From the NCBI RefSeq assembly GCF_024298965.1, contig NZ_CP085193.1:11532001-11596000 (forward strand): a stretch of 64,000 nt of DNA, in the 5' to 3' direction. Below, piece by piece: positions 34,105 through 42,618 of this stretch (position 1 is its first letter; each line of letters opens with the position of its first letter). The position numbers and the translations under genes were made by a program. The DNA is from Streptomyces rapamycinicus NRRL 5491. Its GTDB lineage: Bacteria > Actinomycetota > Actinomycetes > Streptomycetales > Streptomycetaceae. The notes beneath the pieces are model-generated. The model saw only the letters and a program-made list of their open reading frames with translations, did not search any database and was not told the origin of the DNA.

Positions 34105-35442
34105 ATGCCTCTAGTCGTCGTCGGAATCAGCGTGGCGATCCTGCTGTTCCTCATGACCAAGCTGAAGCTCAACGGCTTCATCGCCCTGCTCCTCGTGGCC
34201 GTCGGCGTCGCGCTGGTGCAGGGGGTCGAGATGGAGAAGATCCCCGATGTCCTCGGAGAGGGCGTCGGGGGTCAGATCGGCGACACCATGCTCGTCGTCG
34301 GTCTGGGCGCCATGGTCGGCCGGGTCATGGGCGACTGCGGCGCGGCCCAGCGCATAGCCAACACCCTCATCGACACCTTCGGACTGCGCTGGGTCCAGGT
34401 GGCGATGGTGGTCACCGCCATGCTCATCGGCGTGACCATGTTCTACGAGGTGGCCTTCGTCATCATCGTGCCGGTGGCGTTCACCATCGTCCGGGTCACC
34501 CGCAAGAACCTGCTGTGGGTCGGCCTTCCGATGTCCATCGCCCTGTCCACCATGCACAGCTTCCTGCCGCCCCACCCCGGGCCCACCGCGGTGGCCTCGA
34601 CCTTCAACGCCTCCGTCGGCCTGACCCTGTTCTACGGGCTGTTCATCGCCGTTCCGGCCGGTGCGCTGATCGCCCTGGTGTGGCCGCGCCTTCCGTTCGT
34701 CCGCCGGATGGACCCCGAGATCCCCAAGGGCCTGGTCAGCGAGCGCACCTTCACCGAGGAGGAGATGCCGGGCCTCGGCTGGTCGCTGTCGGTGGCCCTG
34801 GTCCCGGTGGTGCTGATCGCCGGCGCCGCGGTGACCGACATGGCCGTGTCCGGCTCCAGCCCGGTCCTGCACTTCGTCACCTTCATCGGATCCGCGCCGA
34901 TCGCGCTGCTGCTGACCCTGCTGCTGGCGGTGTGGGCGTTCGGCCCGCGGATCGGCCGCAGCCTGTCCGAGGTCAGCGCCTCCTGCAACTCCGCCGCCCA
35001 GGCGATGGCGATGATCCTGCTGGTCATCGGGGCCGGTGGCGCGTTCAAGCAGGTCCTGGTCGAGGGTGGGATATCCGACTACATCAAGGACCTCACCGAC
35101 GACTGGTCCATCTCGCCGATCATCCTCGCCTGGCTCATCGCCGTCGTCCTGCGGGTGGCGCTCGGATCCGCCACGGTCGCCGTGGTCACCGCCGCCGGTG
35201 TGGTGCAGCCGCTCCTGGAGAACAGCGGGGTCCACCCCGAGCTGATGGTCCTCGCCGTCTCCTGCGGATCGATCGCCTTCAGCCATGTGAACGACCCCGG
35301 CTTCTGGATGTTCAAGGAGTACTTCAACCTCTCCGTCATCGACGCCATCAAGGCGCGCACCACCTACACCACCGTGCTCGCGGTCCTCGGCCTCGGCGGC
35401 GTGCTGGCCGTCGAGGCCGCCCTCGAAGCACTCAATGTCTGA
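34105..35442 (+). CDS. GntP family gluconate/aldarate:H+ symporter
   Basis: A 445-residue inner-membrane permease of the GntP (Gnt-II) family, with 12 or more hydrophobic segments. It has family blocks [50 protein letters not shown] and [20 protein letters not shown]. Family members import gluconate or related sugar acids with protons. Flanked by two aldarate dehydratases, it most likely brings in glucarate, galactarate or talarate. ATG 34105 begins at the first membrane helix. Confidence 0.92.
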   Translation: MPLVVVGISVAILLFLMTKLKLNGFIALLLVAVGVALVQGVEMEKIPDVLGEGVGGQIGDTMLVVGLGAMVGRVMGDCGAAQRIANTLIDTFGLRWVQVAMVVTAMLIGVTMFYEVAFVIIVPVAFTIVRVTRKNLLWVGLPMSIALSTMHSFLPPHPGPTAVASTFNASVGLTLFYGLFIAVPAGALIALVWPRLPFVRRMDPEIPKGLVSERTFTEEEMPGLGWSLSVALVPVVLIAGAAVTDMAVSGSSPVLHFVTFIGSAPIALLLTLLLAVWAFGPRIGRSLSEVSASCNSAAQAMAMILLVIGAGGAFKQVLVEGGISDYIKDLTDDWSISPIILAWLIAVVLRVALGSATVAVVTAAGVVQPLLENSGVHPELMVLAVSCGSIAFSHVNDPGFWMFKEYFNLSVIDAIKARTTYTTVLAVLGLGGVLAVEAALEALNV

Positions 35443-35495
35443 CACTCGAGGTCCGACACTCAAGGTCTGACCGCCCCCGACCCAAGGACGCCACG

Positions 35496-36824
35496 ATGAG
35501 CCAGCAGACCGTCACCTCGTTCTCCGTCTACCCGGTCGCCGGCCGGGACAGCATGGAGCTGAACCTCTCCGGTGCCCACGGCCCCTACTTCACCCGCAAC
35601 GTGGTGGTCCTCGAGGACTCCGAGGGCCGTACCGGACTGGGCGAGGTGCCCGGCGGTGAGAAGATCACCCAGACGCTGCGGGACGCCGAATCCCTCGTCG
35701 TCGGGGCGCGGGTGGGCGACTACAAGCGGGTGCTGCGCGAGATCGGGCAGCGGTTCGGCGACCGCGACGCCGGGGGCCGGGGCACCCAGACCTTCGATCT
35801 GCGCACCACCGTGCACGCCGTCACCGCCGTCGAATCGGCCATGCTGGACCTGCTGGGACAGCATCTGGAGGTGCCCGTCGCGGCGCTCCTGGGCGACGGG
35901 CAGCAGCGCGACTCGGTACGGGTCCTGGGCTATCTGTTCTACGTCGGCGACCCCGACCGGACCGATCTGGAGTACGTCCGGGAACCCGGCGCCGACGCCG
36001 AGTGGTACCGCATCCGCCACGAGGAGGCGCTGACCCCCGAGGCGATCGTCCGCCAGGCCGAGGCCACCTACGACCTCTACGGCTTCGCGGACTTCAAGCT
36101 CAAGGGCGGGGTCCTGGAGGGAAACGAGGAGGTCAAGGCGGTACGGGCGCTCAAGGAGCGGTTCCCCGAGGCCCGTATCACCCTCGACCCCAACGGCGCC
36201 TGGTCGCTGCGCGAGGCGATCGAACTGTGCCGGCCGCTGCTCGGCACGCTCGCCTACGCCGAGGACCCGTGCGGCGCCGAGGACGGCTACTCCGGCCGGG
36301 AGATCCTGGCCGAGTTCCGGCGCGCCACCGGGCTGCCCACGGCCACCAACATGATCGCCACGGACTGGCGGCAGATGACCCACGCGCTGGCGCTGCAGTC
36401 CGTCTCCATCCCGCTGGCCGACCCCCACTTCTGGACCATGCAGGGGTCGGTACGGGTGGCCCAGCTCTGCCATGAGATGGGGCTGACCTGGGGCTGCCAC
36501 TCCAACAACCACTTCGACATCTCCCTGGCCATGGTGGCCCACTGCGGAGCCGCCGCCCCGGGCGCGTACAACGCCCTGGACACCCACTGGATCTGGCAGG
36601 AGGGGCTGGAGCGGCTGACCGTCGAGCCGCCGCGGATCGCCGGTGGTGAGATCGCCATCCCGGACGCCCCCGGGCTGGGGATCCGGCTCGACCGCGACCG
36701 GCTCCTCGCCGCCCACGCCCTCTACCAGGAGAAGGCGCTGGGGGCGCGGGACGACGCGGTCGGCATGCGCTACCTCATTCCGGGCTGGACCTTCGACAAC
36801 AAGCGTCCCTGCCTGGTGCGCTAG
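35496..36824 (+). CDS. gudD: Glucarate dehydratase
   Basis: A 442-residue enolase-superfamily dehydratase converting D-glucarate (and L-idarate) to 5-keto-4-deoxyglucarate. Catalytic and metal residues: K201 and K203 in DFKLKGG, D231 (DPNGAW), E256 (AEDPCG), N285 ([12 protein letters not shown]), D309 and H335 ([11 protein letters not shown]). These are offset by four from the E. coli enzyme (K207, D235, E260, N289, D313, H339). The C-terminal [15 protein letters not shown] is typical. It is probably co-transcribed with gntP, 53 bp upstream. The downstream kdgD/aldolase step is not in this window. Confidence 0.93.
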   Translation: MSQQTVTSFSVYPVAGRDSMELNLSGAHGPYFTRNVVVLEDSEGRTGLGEVPGGEKITQTLRDAESLVVGARVGDYKRVLREIGQRFGDRDAGGRGTQTFDLRTTVHAVTAVESAMLDLLGQHLEVPVAALLGDGQQRDSVRVLGYLFYVGDPDRTDLEYVREPGADAEWYRIRHEEALTPEAIVRQAEATYDLYGFADFKLKGGVLEGNEEVKAVRALKERFPEARITLDPNGAWSLREAIELCRPLLGTLAYAEDPCGAEDGYSGREILAEFRRATGLPTATNMIATDWRQMTHALALQSVSIPLADPHFWTMQGSVRVAQLCHEMGLTWGCHSNNHFDISLAMVAHCGAAAPGAYNALDTHWIWQEGLERLTVEPPRIAGGEIAIPDAPGLGIRLDRDRLLAAHALYQEKALGARDDAVGMRYLIPGWTFDNKRPCLVR

Positions 36825-36833
36825 CGGGCCGCC

Positions 36834-36849
36834 GTCCGGCGGGCCGGAC
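36834..36849. terminator. Short hairpin between convergent genes
   Basis: GTCCGG-CGGG-CCGGAC, a 6-bp GC stem, lies just after gudD and before the stop of the convergent roadblock operon. There is a further GGGCCGG/CCGGCCC dyad overlapping it. It is weak as a terminator but suitably placed. Confidence 0.4.
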
Positions 36850-36890
36850 CGGCCCACCGGATTCGCGGGCTCCGGACCGGGCCGTACGGC

Positions 36891-37265
36891 TCAGACCTCC
36901 AGCTCGGTCTCGATCTTGCGCAGCTGGTGGCGTGCCATCGCCAGATTGGCCCGGTTCTTGTCCAGCGCCAGATAGAGGAAGAGGCCCTGGCTGTCCCGGC
37001 CCTTCAGCAGCCGGATCAGGTGGTACTGGTTGCCGAGGGTGATGAGGATGTCCTCGATGGTGTCCTGCAGACCGAGCTGTTCCATGGTCCGCACCTTGGC
37101 GCGCACCACATCGGTGTTGCCCGCCGCGGCCACCGTCAGGTCGAGCTCCTTCCCTCCGCCCACGGTGCCGAGGGCCATCCCGCTGGAGTAGTCGACCAGC
37201 GCGACGCCGAGGGAGCCCTCGATGGACGTCATCGCCTCTTTGAGCGCGGTCTGGGTGTTCGCCAT
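36891..37265 (-). CDS. Roadblock/LC7-like protein
   Basis: A 124-residue small cytosolic protein of the roadblock/LC7 fold: ALKEAMTSIEGSLGVALVDYSSGMALGT, then DILITLGNQYHLIRLLKG and GLFLYLALDKNRANLAMARHQL. Bacterial members usually pair with small Ras-like GTPases or scaffold signalling complexes. It is the last gene of a four-gene minus-strand operon and a clear paralogue of the first (38659-39081), which shares the xYHLxR and LALDxxxxNLAxAR blocks. AAAGGA lies upstream of ATG 37265. Confidence 0.8.
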   Translation of the reverse strand: MANTQTALKEAMTSIEGSLGVALVDYSSGMALGTVGGGKELDLTVAAAGNTDVVRAKVRTMEQLGLQDTIEDILITLGNQYHLIRLLKGRDSQGLFLYLALDKNRANLAMARHQLRKIETELEV

Positions 37266-37350
37266 GATCGTGGCTGTTCCTTTCGATGTCATTGACGTGC
37301 GGTTGGATCTCGGCGCGCGGGGTGCGCGCCGGGCGGGGGAGGTCATGGGG

Positions 37351-37785
37351 TCAGGGCTGCTCGGCCCGGCTGAGGGCGACGCCCATCAGATCGGCGAGTC
37401 GGGCGCCCGAGCGCCGGGCCTCCATATGGAGGCGGCCGACGTTGGTGCGGTCACCGGCCAGTACGGTCAGCACGGCCGTGGACCCCGCGGCGTAGGTGGC
37501 CACGTAGCCGTTCTCACCGCGGACCAGCAGCTCGCGGAAGGAGCCCCGCCCGGTGGCACCCGCCAGCGACTGCGCCACCCCGAGGGCCGCGGCGGTGAGC
37601 GCCGCTACGCCCTCGGGCTCGACGGTGGCCGTGTCATGCGCCAGCACCACGCCATCGCTGGTGGCGGCGAGGGCGCCGGTCACATGGGTCACCCGGGCCC
37701 GCAGCCGGCGCAGCTCCTCCAGCACTTCGGGCTCGGCGGCCAGCAGCCACTTCCGCTCCGTGCGCTGCCGCAGGGTGAGCCTCAT
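37351..37785 (-). CDS. Roadblock/LC7 domain protein (CvnB-like)
   Basis: A 144-residue roadblock/LC7 protein. LEELRRLRARVTHVTGALAATSDGVVLAHD is the usual N-terminal helix and first strand of conservon CvnB proteins, followed by FRELLVRGENGYVATYAAGSTAVLTVLAGDRTNVGRLHMEARRSGARLADL. It is closer to CvnB than its two neighbours are. However, no CvnA kinase, CvnC (DUF742) or CvnD GTPase gene is adjacent, so it is not a standard conservon. It starts 37 bp after the regulator gene. An upstream GTG is an alternative start. Confidence 0.78.
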   Translation of the reverse strand: MRLTLRQRTERKWLLAAEPEVLEELRRLRARVTHVTGALAATSDGVVLAHDTATVEPEGVAALTAAALGVAQSLAGATGRGSFRELLVRGENGYVATYAAGSTAVLTVLAGDRTNVGRLHMEARRSGARLADLMGVALSRAEQP

Positions 37786-37822
37786 GACGCCGCGCACGGG
37801 GCGGGCGGGTCGGTCGGGGGAA

Positions 37823-38662
37823 TCACGGGGTTGCCTCCAAGGCATCGCGGAGCCGACGCAGCAGGTCGATATCGGGATCGGTGAAGACGACCGCGCCGGG
37901 ACCGCGGTCCGGGGCGGTCGGTGCGGAACCGGCGGAACCGGCGGGCGGGCCGGGGTGGCGGCCCGGATGTTCCGGACGTGCGGAGCGTGGGGTGGCGACA
38001 TGGCCCGCCGCCGCCAGCCGCCGTATGTCGATCAGCGTGTGGAAGGCGGGTCGGCCCAGCTCGTGGGCGATACGGGCGGGGGTGCGGACCCCGTCGGCCA
38101 GCGCCAGCACCGCGCGCTGACGGGGGGTGACGGCCGGGGCGCGGCCATCCGGCCGGCGCAGCACCACCGGCTCCGTGTCCACCTGGGGATACGGCCACAG
38201 GGCGGCCAGCAGCTTGCCCCGGCGCCGGGTCTCGCGCTCGACGGCCACCGCGCCCACCGGTCGCACCGGCCCGAGCCAGTGGGCCGCGCCCCGCTGGAAG
38301 CCGCGCGGCCCGCTGCCGTGCCCCAGTGCGAAGTACGCCGCGTCGAACAGCGCGCCCAGATGGCAGATCTCCAGCTCCGCGCCCGACAGCCGGCCGCTGT
38401 CGACGAGGAACCGCCCGACCCCACCGGCCCGGCCGGTCCGGCCCACCGCCTCCCGCCAGCTGTCGGCGGTCAGCCGTCCACCGGTGGTGAGCAGCACCTC
38501 GATCCCGGGGGCCACCGGGCTCTCGGCGTGCACCACCTGGCCGTCCCGGAGATAGACCGTGCCCGCGTCGCACAGCAGGGCGCCGCTGGCCCGCTCGTCG
38601 GCGAGCCCGGTGAGGCTGGGGGCACGCCCGGCTCGGGCTCCGGTCCGGTGCGGCAGGCTCAT
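37823..38662 (-). CDS. DUF4388-like protein with C-terminal winged-helix
   Basis: A 279-residue cytosolic protein. The N-terminal region (SLTGLADERASGALLCDAGTVYLRDGQVVHAESP) resembles DUF4388/PATAN-type domains. The middle has VGRFLVDSGRLSGAELEICHLGALFDAAYFALG. The latter part carries a winged-helix-like segment (VTPRQRAVLALADGVRTPARIAHELGRPAFHTLIDIRRLAAAGHV). DNA binding is possible but unproven. It overlaps the preceding roadblock gene by ATGA, so it is tightly coupled to it. The proline-rich tail before DPDIDLLRRLRDALEAT suggests a flexible linker to a terminal helix. Confidence 0.68.
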   Translation of the reverse strand: MSLPHRTGARAGRAPSLTGLADERASGALLCDAGTVYLRDGQVVHAESPVAPGIEVLLTTGGRLTADSWREAVGRTGRAGGVGRFLVDSGRLSGAELEICHLGALFDAAYFALGHGSGPRGFQRGAAHWLGPVRPVGAVAVERETRRRGKLLAALWPYPQVDTEPVVLRRPDGRAPAVTPRQRAVLALADGVRTPARIAHELGRPAFHTLIDIRRLAAAGHVATPRSARPEHPGRHPGPPAGSAGSAPTAPDRGPGAVVFTDPDIDLLRRLRDALEATP

Positions 38663-39081
38663 ATCAGCGCCAGCCGCCCGCACAGGTCGCGCAGCCGGAT
38701 CCGGGCGAGCGCCAGATTGCCCTCCCGGCGGTCGAGCCACAGGTAGAAGAAGACGCCGCTGTCGAAGGCCGTGTCGACGAAGCGCAGCAGGTGGTAGCAG
38801 GTGCGGGTGGTGACGATGACGTCCTCGACGGTGGGCTCCCCGTCCGCCTCGTCCGGGCCGGCGCCGCTTTTGTCGCTCCCGGGGTCCAGCGCGGCGAACG
38901 CCCGCTGTTCGGCGGCCATCCGGGCCAGCTCCGCCGTCTCCGCCGCGGTGGCCTCGGGGTCCTCGTCGCGCACCTCGCCGACCATGCCGAGCGCGAGTCC
39001 GCTGGTCCACTCGATCACGGCGGCTCCGCGCGCGCCGTTCACGGTCATCGCTTCCAGTAAGCACTCGTCGATTCCGGGCAT
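38659..39081 (-). CDS. Roadblock/LC7-like protein, first gene of the operon
   Basis: A 140-residue paralogue of the roadblock protein at 36891-37265 (LLEAMTVNGARGAAVIEWTSGLALGMVGE, then CYHLLRFVDT and FFYLWLDRREGNLALARIRL). It differs by an acidic insertion of about 30 residues in the middle. GGGAGGGGAGG lies just before ATG 39081. Codon 8 is TTA (39058-39060), so expression of the operon leader probably depends on bldA and is tied to development. It overlaps the next gene by ATGA. Confidence 0.78.
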   Translation of the reverse strand: MPGIDECLLEAMTVNGARGAAVIEWTSGLALGMVGEVRDEDPEATAAETAELARMAAEQRAFAALDPGSDKSGAGPDEADGEPTVEDVIVTTRTCYHLLRFVDTAFDSGVFFYLWLDRREGNLALARIRLRDLCGRLALI

Positions 39082-39582
39082 GCGGCCTCCCCTCCCTGCG
39101 TCACCCATGGCAGGCGCCCACCGGTGGCGCTTCGCCAGTGACGGTGAGGTTACGCAGGGTTCAGCTGTTGGGGGTCAAATCCAGTAATGCTCGGAAATGG
39201 CGGGCGGTGCGTAGTAAGGTCCGCCGCCCCATGGGCCCCGCAGGTCCCGGCAGCCCCTGCCAGGAGCCGTACCGGGCCCGGTCATCGGCCCTCTGGACGA
39301 TTCCTAGCGGGTGCGGAGCCCACCGGGCCACAAGTGGGCGGGCGCATATTCCACCGTCCTATTGCAGGCGTGGTGGATGGGTCAGTAGACGGTCGTGCGA
39401 TGGTCGAGTACGCATACGCATGGAGCCGGGGCGCGGCGCGGTGCCCGCCAGGGGTGGTCATGAGACTCTCCCGGAGCCGTTTCGCACCCCCGCGGCGCAC
39501 AGAGTGGCGTGATTTGACGGTACCGATGTGGCGGAAACCGCCCGCGTTTCACCCGGCTTGTCTGCGCTCTCCTGACGGTGTG
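39082..39582. other. Intergenic region without recognisable gene
   Basis: 501 bp between the roadblock operon start and the end of the DUF4142 gene (both on the minus strand). Base composition is less biased than in the flanking genes, and open frames here lack third-position GC bias. It should hold the roadblock operon promoter. I see TTGACC (minus strand, 39178-39173) with TAACCT 20 bp further on, which is too widely spaced to be convincing. Confidence 0.5.
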
Positions 39583-40401
39583 TTACGGAACGGCGGGCGC
39601 GGAGGGGGAGGAGGTGGCGCCCGGAGTGGCCGGGGAGGCCGACGAGCCCGGCGCGTCGTCGACCGGGGCGGGCGGGGACGCCGTGGGGGGTTCACCCTTG
39701 CCCTCGAGCGAGGCCGGCTTCTTCAGGACGACCATGGGCTCACCGGGCTTGGGCAGCACCGGCTTGGTGAAGTTCGGACCCTGGGTCGGGGTCGCGGTGA
39801 TCTGGGCGGGAAGCCGCTCGTAGTCGACCATCCCGGTGTTCTCCATCTGCGTGATGTGATCCAGCACCGTGTTGTTGGCCTGGGTGGCGAGCTGACGCAC
39901 CAGGGTGTTCTTGCTGGTCGCCCGGATCTTGGCGATGGAGCTGAAGATCTGGCCGTGGGTGATGCGCAGGATCTGGGCCATCTGGCTGTCGAAGTTCTTG
40001 CCCGTGGCGGCCGTCAGGGTGTCCAGGAACCCCTGCTGCTGCGGTGTGGGCTTGTTGGGCAGGGTGATGCCGAGTTTGGGTGCGATGTCCCGTGAGGCGT
40101 CGTCCAGTTGCGCATGCCCCACGACCAGGTGTTCACCGGCTGTCTTCACCGCCGCCGTGGTGCCCTTCTTGATGGCCAGCTCACCGACGGGGTACTCCCA
40201 CAGCCCGGCGAGCCGGACCTTGACCACGAAGTCCCGGTCGGCGCCGGTGAGCGGTCCGTACTGCGTCGTGCTCGTCTTCGCCAGGTTCGTCTGGTTCGTC
40301 TGCTGCACACCCGTCAGGACGGGCGACATGATCACACCGAGGGTGACCACCACGGAACCTATGAGGAGGGAGGTACCTGTCACGAAGTACCGGGATCGCA
40401 T
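39583..40401 (-). CDS. Secreted DUF4142 domain protein
   Basis: A 272-residue exported protein. A signal peptide or anchor (YFVTGTSLLIGSVVVTLGVIM) is followed by a DUF4142 four-helix bundle: ADRDFVVKVRLAGLWEYPVGELAIKK, VKTAGEHLVVGHAQLDDASRDIAPKLGI, QQQGFLDTLTAATGKNFDSQMAQ. DUF4142 is ferritin-like in outline, of unknown function. The C-terminal 65 residues are Pro/Ser/Ala-rich, probably a surface-exposed tail. AGGAGG lies 4 bp before ATG 40401. Stop codon is TAA. An AT-rich patch (TATATA, about 40510) upstream may belong to its promoter. Confidence 0.85.
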   Translation of the reverse strand: MRSRYFVTGTSLLIGSVVVTLGVIMSPVLTGVQQTNQTNLAKTSTTQYGPLTGADRDFVVKVRLAGLWEYPVGELAIKKGTTAAVKTAGEHLVVGHAQLDDASRDIAPKLGITLPNKPTPQQQGFLDTLTAATGKNFDSQMAQILRITHGQIFSSIAKIRATSKNTLVRQLATQANNTVLDHITQMENTGMVDYERLPAQITATPTQGPNFTKPVLPKPGEPMVVLKKPASLEGKGEPPTASPPAPVDDAPGSSASPATPGATSSPSAPAVP

Positions 40402-40531
40402 AGAGCCTCCTGGCGGGGACGCCGGTCGTTGTGCGGAGCAATGTCTGCCCGTGCTTGCACCGGCGAATACGGATCACGAGGGCCCTCTGCTCAATGGCCT
40501 GGCGGCTGTTTATATATCTTTGGGCCGTTAC

Positions 40532-41452
40532 TCACCGCCGCATATGGTCTATCTCACAGCCGCCTCCCGGGCGCTCCTGGCTGAGGACGTCCACCAGTCG
40601 CTGGAGCGCCGGGTTGGGGCTGTCCGGGCTCCAGCAGGCGTGGAGGGTGACGGAGTGGGCGTCGGCCGGGGCCAGTTCGCGGTAGCGCACGCCGTGGACG
40701 CCCATCGCCATGATCGAGCGGGGGATCAGGGCGCAGCCCAGGCCCGCGCGGACCAGGGCGAGCATGGTGGGGACCTGGGAGGTCAACTGGCTGACGGCGT
40801 AGCGGTCCACGCCGATCATCGCGGCGCAGATGTCGTGCAGATAGCGGGAGCCCTCGGGGCTGTAACCGATGTAGTCGTCGGCCGCGTCGGTCAGGGCGAC
40901 GGGGGTGTCATCGTGGTCATGGGCCAGTGGATGGCCGGAGGGGACCGCGAGGACGAGGTCCTCGGAGTGGACCAGGAGCGAGGCGTACCCCTCGGGGATG
41001 GGCGGCCGCACCAGACCCAGGTCGATGCGCAGCTCCGAAAGGGCGGCGAACTGATCGGGGCTGACCAGTTCGGTCAACTCGACGGTGACATCGGGGAGAT
41101 GCCGCTTCACCAGGTCCAGCACGTCGGCCAGGATGGCGTACGCGCCGATCGCGGTGAAGGCCAGCCGCAGGGTGCCGGTGCGGCCCTCGGCGGCGCGGCG
41201 GGTGGCGGTCGGCGCCGCGTCCAGCAGGGCCAGCACCCGGTGGCAGTGGTCGAGGAAGACCCGGCCCGCGGCGGTGATCCGGGCGCCCCGTCCGGTGCGC
41301 TCGAACAGGACGACGTCCAGGGCGCGTTCCAGCGCCTGGATCTGACGGGTCAGCGGGGGCTGGGTCATGTTGAGGCGGGCGGCGGCACGGCCGAAGTGCT
41401 GCTCCTCCGCCACCGCCACGAAGCCGCGGAGCTGCTGCAGGGAGAGGTTCAT
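40532..41452 (-). CDS. LysR family transcriptional regulator
   Basis: A 306-residue regulator with an N-terminal HTH (LSLQQLRGFVAVAEEQHFGRAAARLNMTQPPLTRQIQALERALDVVLFERTGRGARITAAGRVFL) and the usual effector domain (LRLAFTAIGAYAILADVL, IDLGLVRPPI, GLGCALIP). It is divergent, across 115 bp, from the six-gene dehydrogenase/enolase/ABC operon, so it is that operon's probable activator. It is similar in layout to the LysR at 31682, which faces the other enolase-superfamily locus. Confidence 0.9.
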   Translation of the reverse strand: MNLSLQQLRGFVAVAEEQHFGRAAARLNMTQPPLTRQIQALERALDVVLFERTGRGARITAAGRVFLDHCHRVLALLDAAPTATRRAAEGRTGTLRLAFTAIGAYAILADVLDLVKRHLPDVTVELTELVSPDQFAALSELRIDLGLVRPPIPEGYASLLVHSEDLVLAVPSGHPLAHDHDDTPVALTDAADDYIGYSPEGSRYLHDICAAMIGVDRYAVSQLTSQVPTMLALVRAGLGCALIPRSIMAMGVHGVRYRELAPADAHSVTLHACWSPDSPNPALQRLVDVLSQERPGGGCEIDHMRR

Positions 41453-41485
41453 GCCCTCACGGTATGGGGCGATGCGAAAGTGGGC

Positions 41486-41527
41486 TTGGACGGGCATGGC
41501 GGCGCGCCCCTACGGTCATGACGACCG
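41486..41527 (+). promoter_or_regulatory. Candidate promoter and operator of the six-gene operon
   Basis: TTGGAC (41486-41491) and TACGGT (41511-41516) are 19 bp apart, slightly long. The inverted repeat CGGTC-ATGAC-GACCG (41513-41527) overlaps the -10 position. Either could be involved in LysR control; support is modest. Confidence 0.35.
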
Positions 41528-41567
41528 CGCAGGGCAGATCCGCACCGATCCCGTCCGAGGAGCCAGG

Positions 41568-42554
41568 TTGTCCAGACTCGCCGTCGCCATGACCCCCCAG
41601 CGTGCCGCCGATGTGATCAGCGCCGAGGCACGGCGGCTGATGGCGGAACGCTACGAGGTGAGCTGGGCCGATGAGCCGCTGACCGCGGACGTGGTGGCCC
41701 GGCTCGCCGTCGGCAGCGATGTGCTGCTGACCAGCTGGGGCACACCCCCTCTGGACCGGGCGATCTGGGCCGGTGGCGATGGCCCCCGGGTGGTGGCCCA
41801 CGCCGCCGGGACGGTGAAGAAGCTCATCGACCGCGAGGTGCTCGACCAGGGCGTCGCGGTCTTCTCGGCCGCCGGGCGGATCGCCTGGTCCGTGGGGGAG
41901 TACTGCCTGGCGGCGATGCTCACCCTGGCCCGCAGGCTGCCGCTGTTCGACACCGCGATACGCGCCGGCGGCTGGAAGCAGAGCGGCTTCCGGGGCGGTG
42001 AACTCACCGGCCGGCGGGTGGGCGTCCTCGGTGCGAGCTCCACGGCCCGCGCCCTGATCACCCTGCTCAGGCCGTTCCGCTGCGATGTGGTGGTCTACGA
42101 CCCGTATCTGGACCAGGAGGCGGCCGCCGCGCTGGGGGTGCGGACCGGCACGCTGGAGGAGGCCCTCGGCTGCCCGTTCGTCTCCGTCCATGTGCCCGAT
42201 CTCCCCGACACCCGGGGTCTGGTGAGTGCCCGGCTCATCGAGCGGATCCCCGACCACGCCGTGGTCGTCAACTCCGCCCGGGGACCGGCCGTCGACCAGG
42301 GCGCGCTGCTTGAACAGGTTTTGGCGGGGCGGCTGTTCGCCGCGCTGGACGTCTTCGACCCCGAGCCGCCGCGGCTCGGCGAGTCCGTGCTGAGCTGCCC
42401 GAATCTGCTGCTCACCCCGCATATCGCCGGGGACACCGTGGACGGGCATCTGGCGCTGGCCGGATATGTGATGGCGGATGTGGCCGACTGGCTGGACAAG
42501 GGTGTCCGCGGTCCGAGCTTCGTGGACCCCGCCTCCTGGCCCATCGCCGCCTGA
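41568..42554 (+). CDS. D-isomer-specific 2-hydroxyacid dehydrogenase family protein
   Basis: A 328-residue NAD(P)-dependent oxidoreductase, first gene of the operon. Catalytic triad: R238 (NSARGP), E266 (DVFDPEP) and H285 (LLTPHIAGD). The nucleotide loop reads VGVLGASSTARAL; the usual GxGxxG is degenerate, with the third Gly replaced. GAGGAG lies 6 bp before TTG 41568, which sets the start. It probably oxidises or reduces a sugar-derived 2-hydroxy/2-keto acid produced or used by the neighbouring enolase-superfamily enzyme. Confidence 0.85.
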   Translation: MSRLAVAMTPQRAADVISAEARRLMAERYEVSWADEPLTADVVARLAVGSDVLLTSWGTPPLDRAIWAGGDGPRVVAHAAGTVKKLIDREVLDQGVAVFSAAGRIAWSVGEYCLAAMLTLARRLPLFDTAIRAGGWKQSGFRGGELTGRRVGVLGASSTARALITLLRPFRCDVVVYDPYLDQEAAAALGVRTGTLEEALGCPFVSVHVPDLPDTRGLVSARLIERIPDHAVVVNSARGPAVDQGALLEQVLAGRLFAALDVFDPEPPRLGESVLSCPNLLLTPHIAGDTVDGHLALAGYVMADVADWLDKGVRGPSFVDPASWPIAA

Positions 42555-42618
42555 CCGGCCCCCGCGCTCCGCAGCCGGCCGTTCGCGTCATCGACCTCAT
42601 GTCAGGAGTCACTTCACC

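Noticed and set aside
36891..39081. Standard conservon (cvnABCD)
   Set aside because: The sensor kinase, DUF742 and GTPase genes are absent; only roadblock-type members and a different regulator are present.
39082..39582. Open frames of up to 124 codons in the 501-bp gap
   Set aside because: They show no third-position GC bias, no ribosome sites and no recognisable domains.
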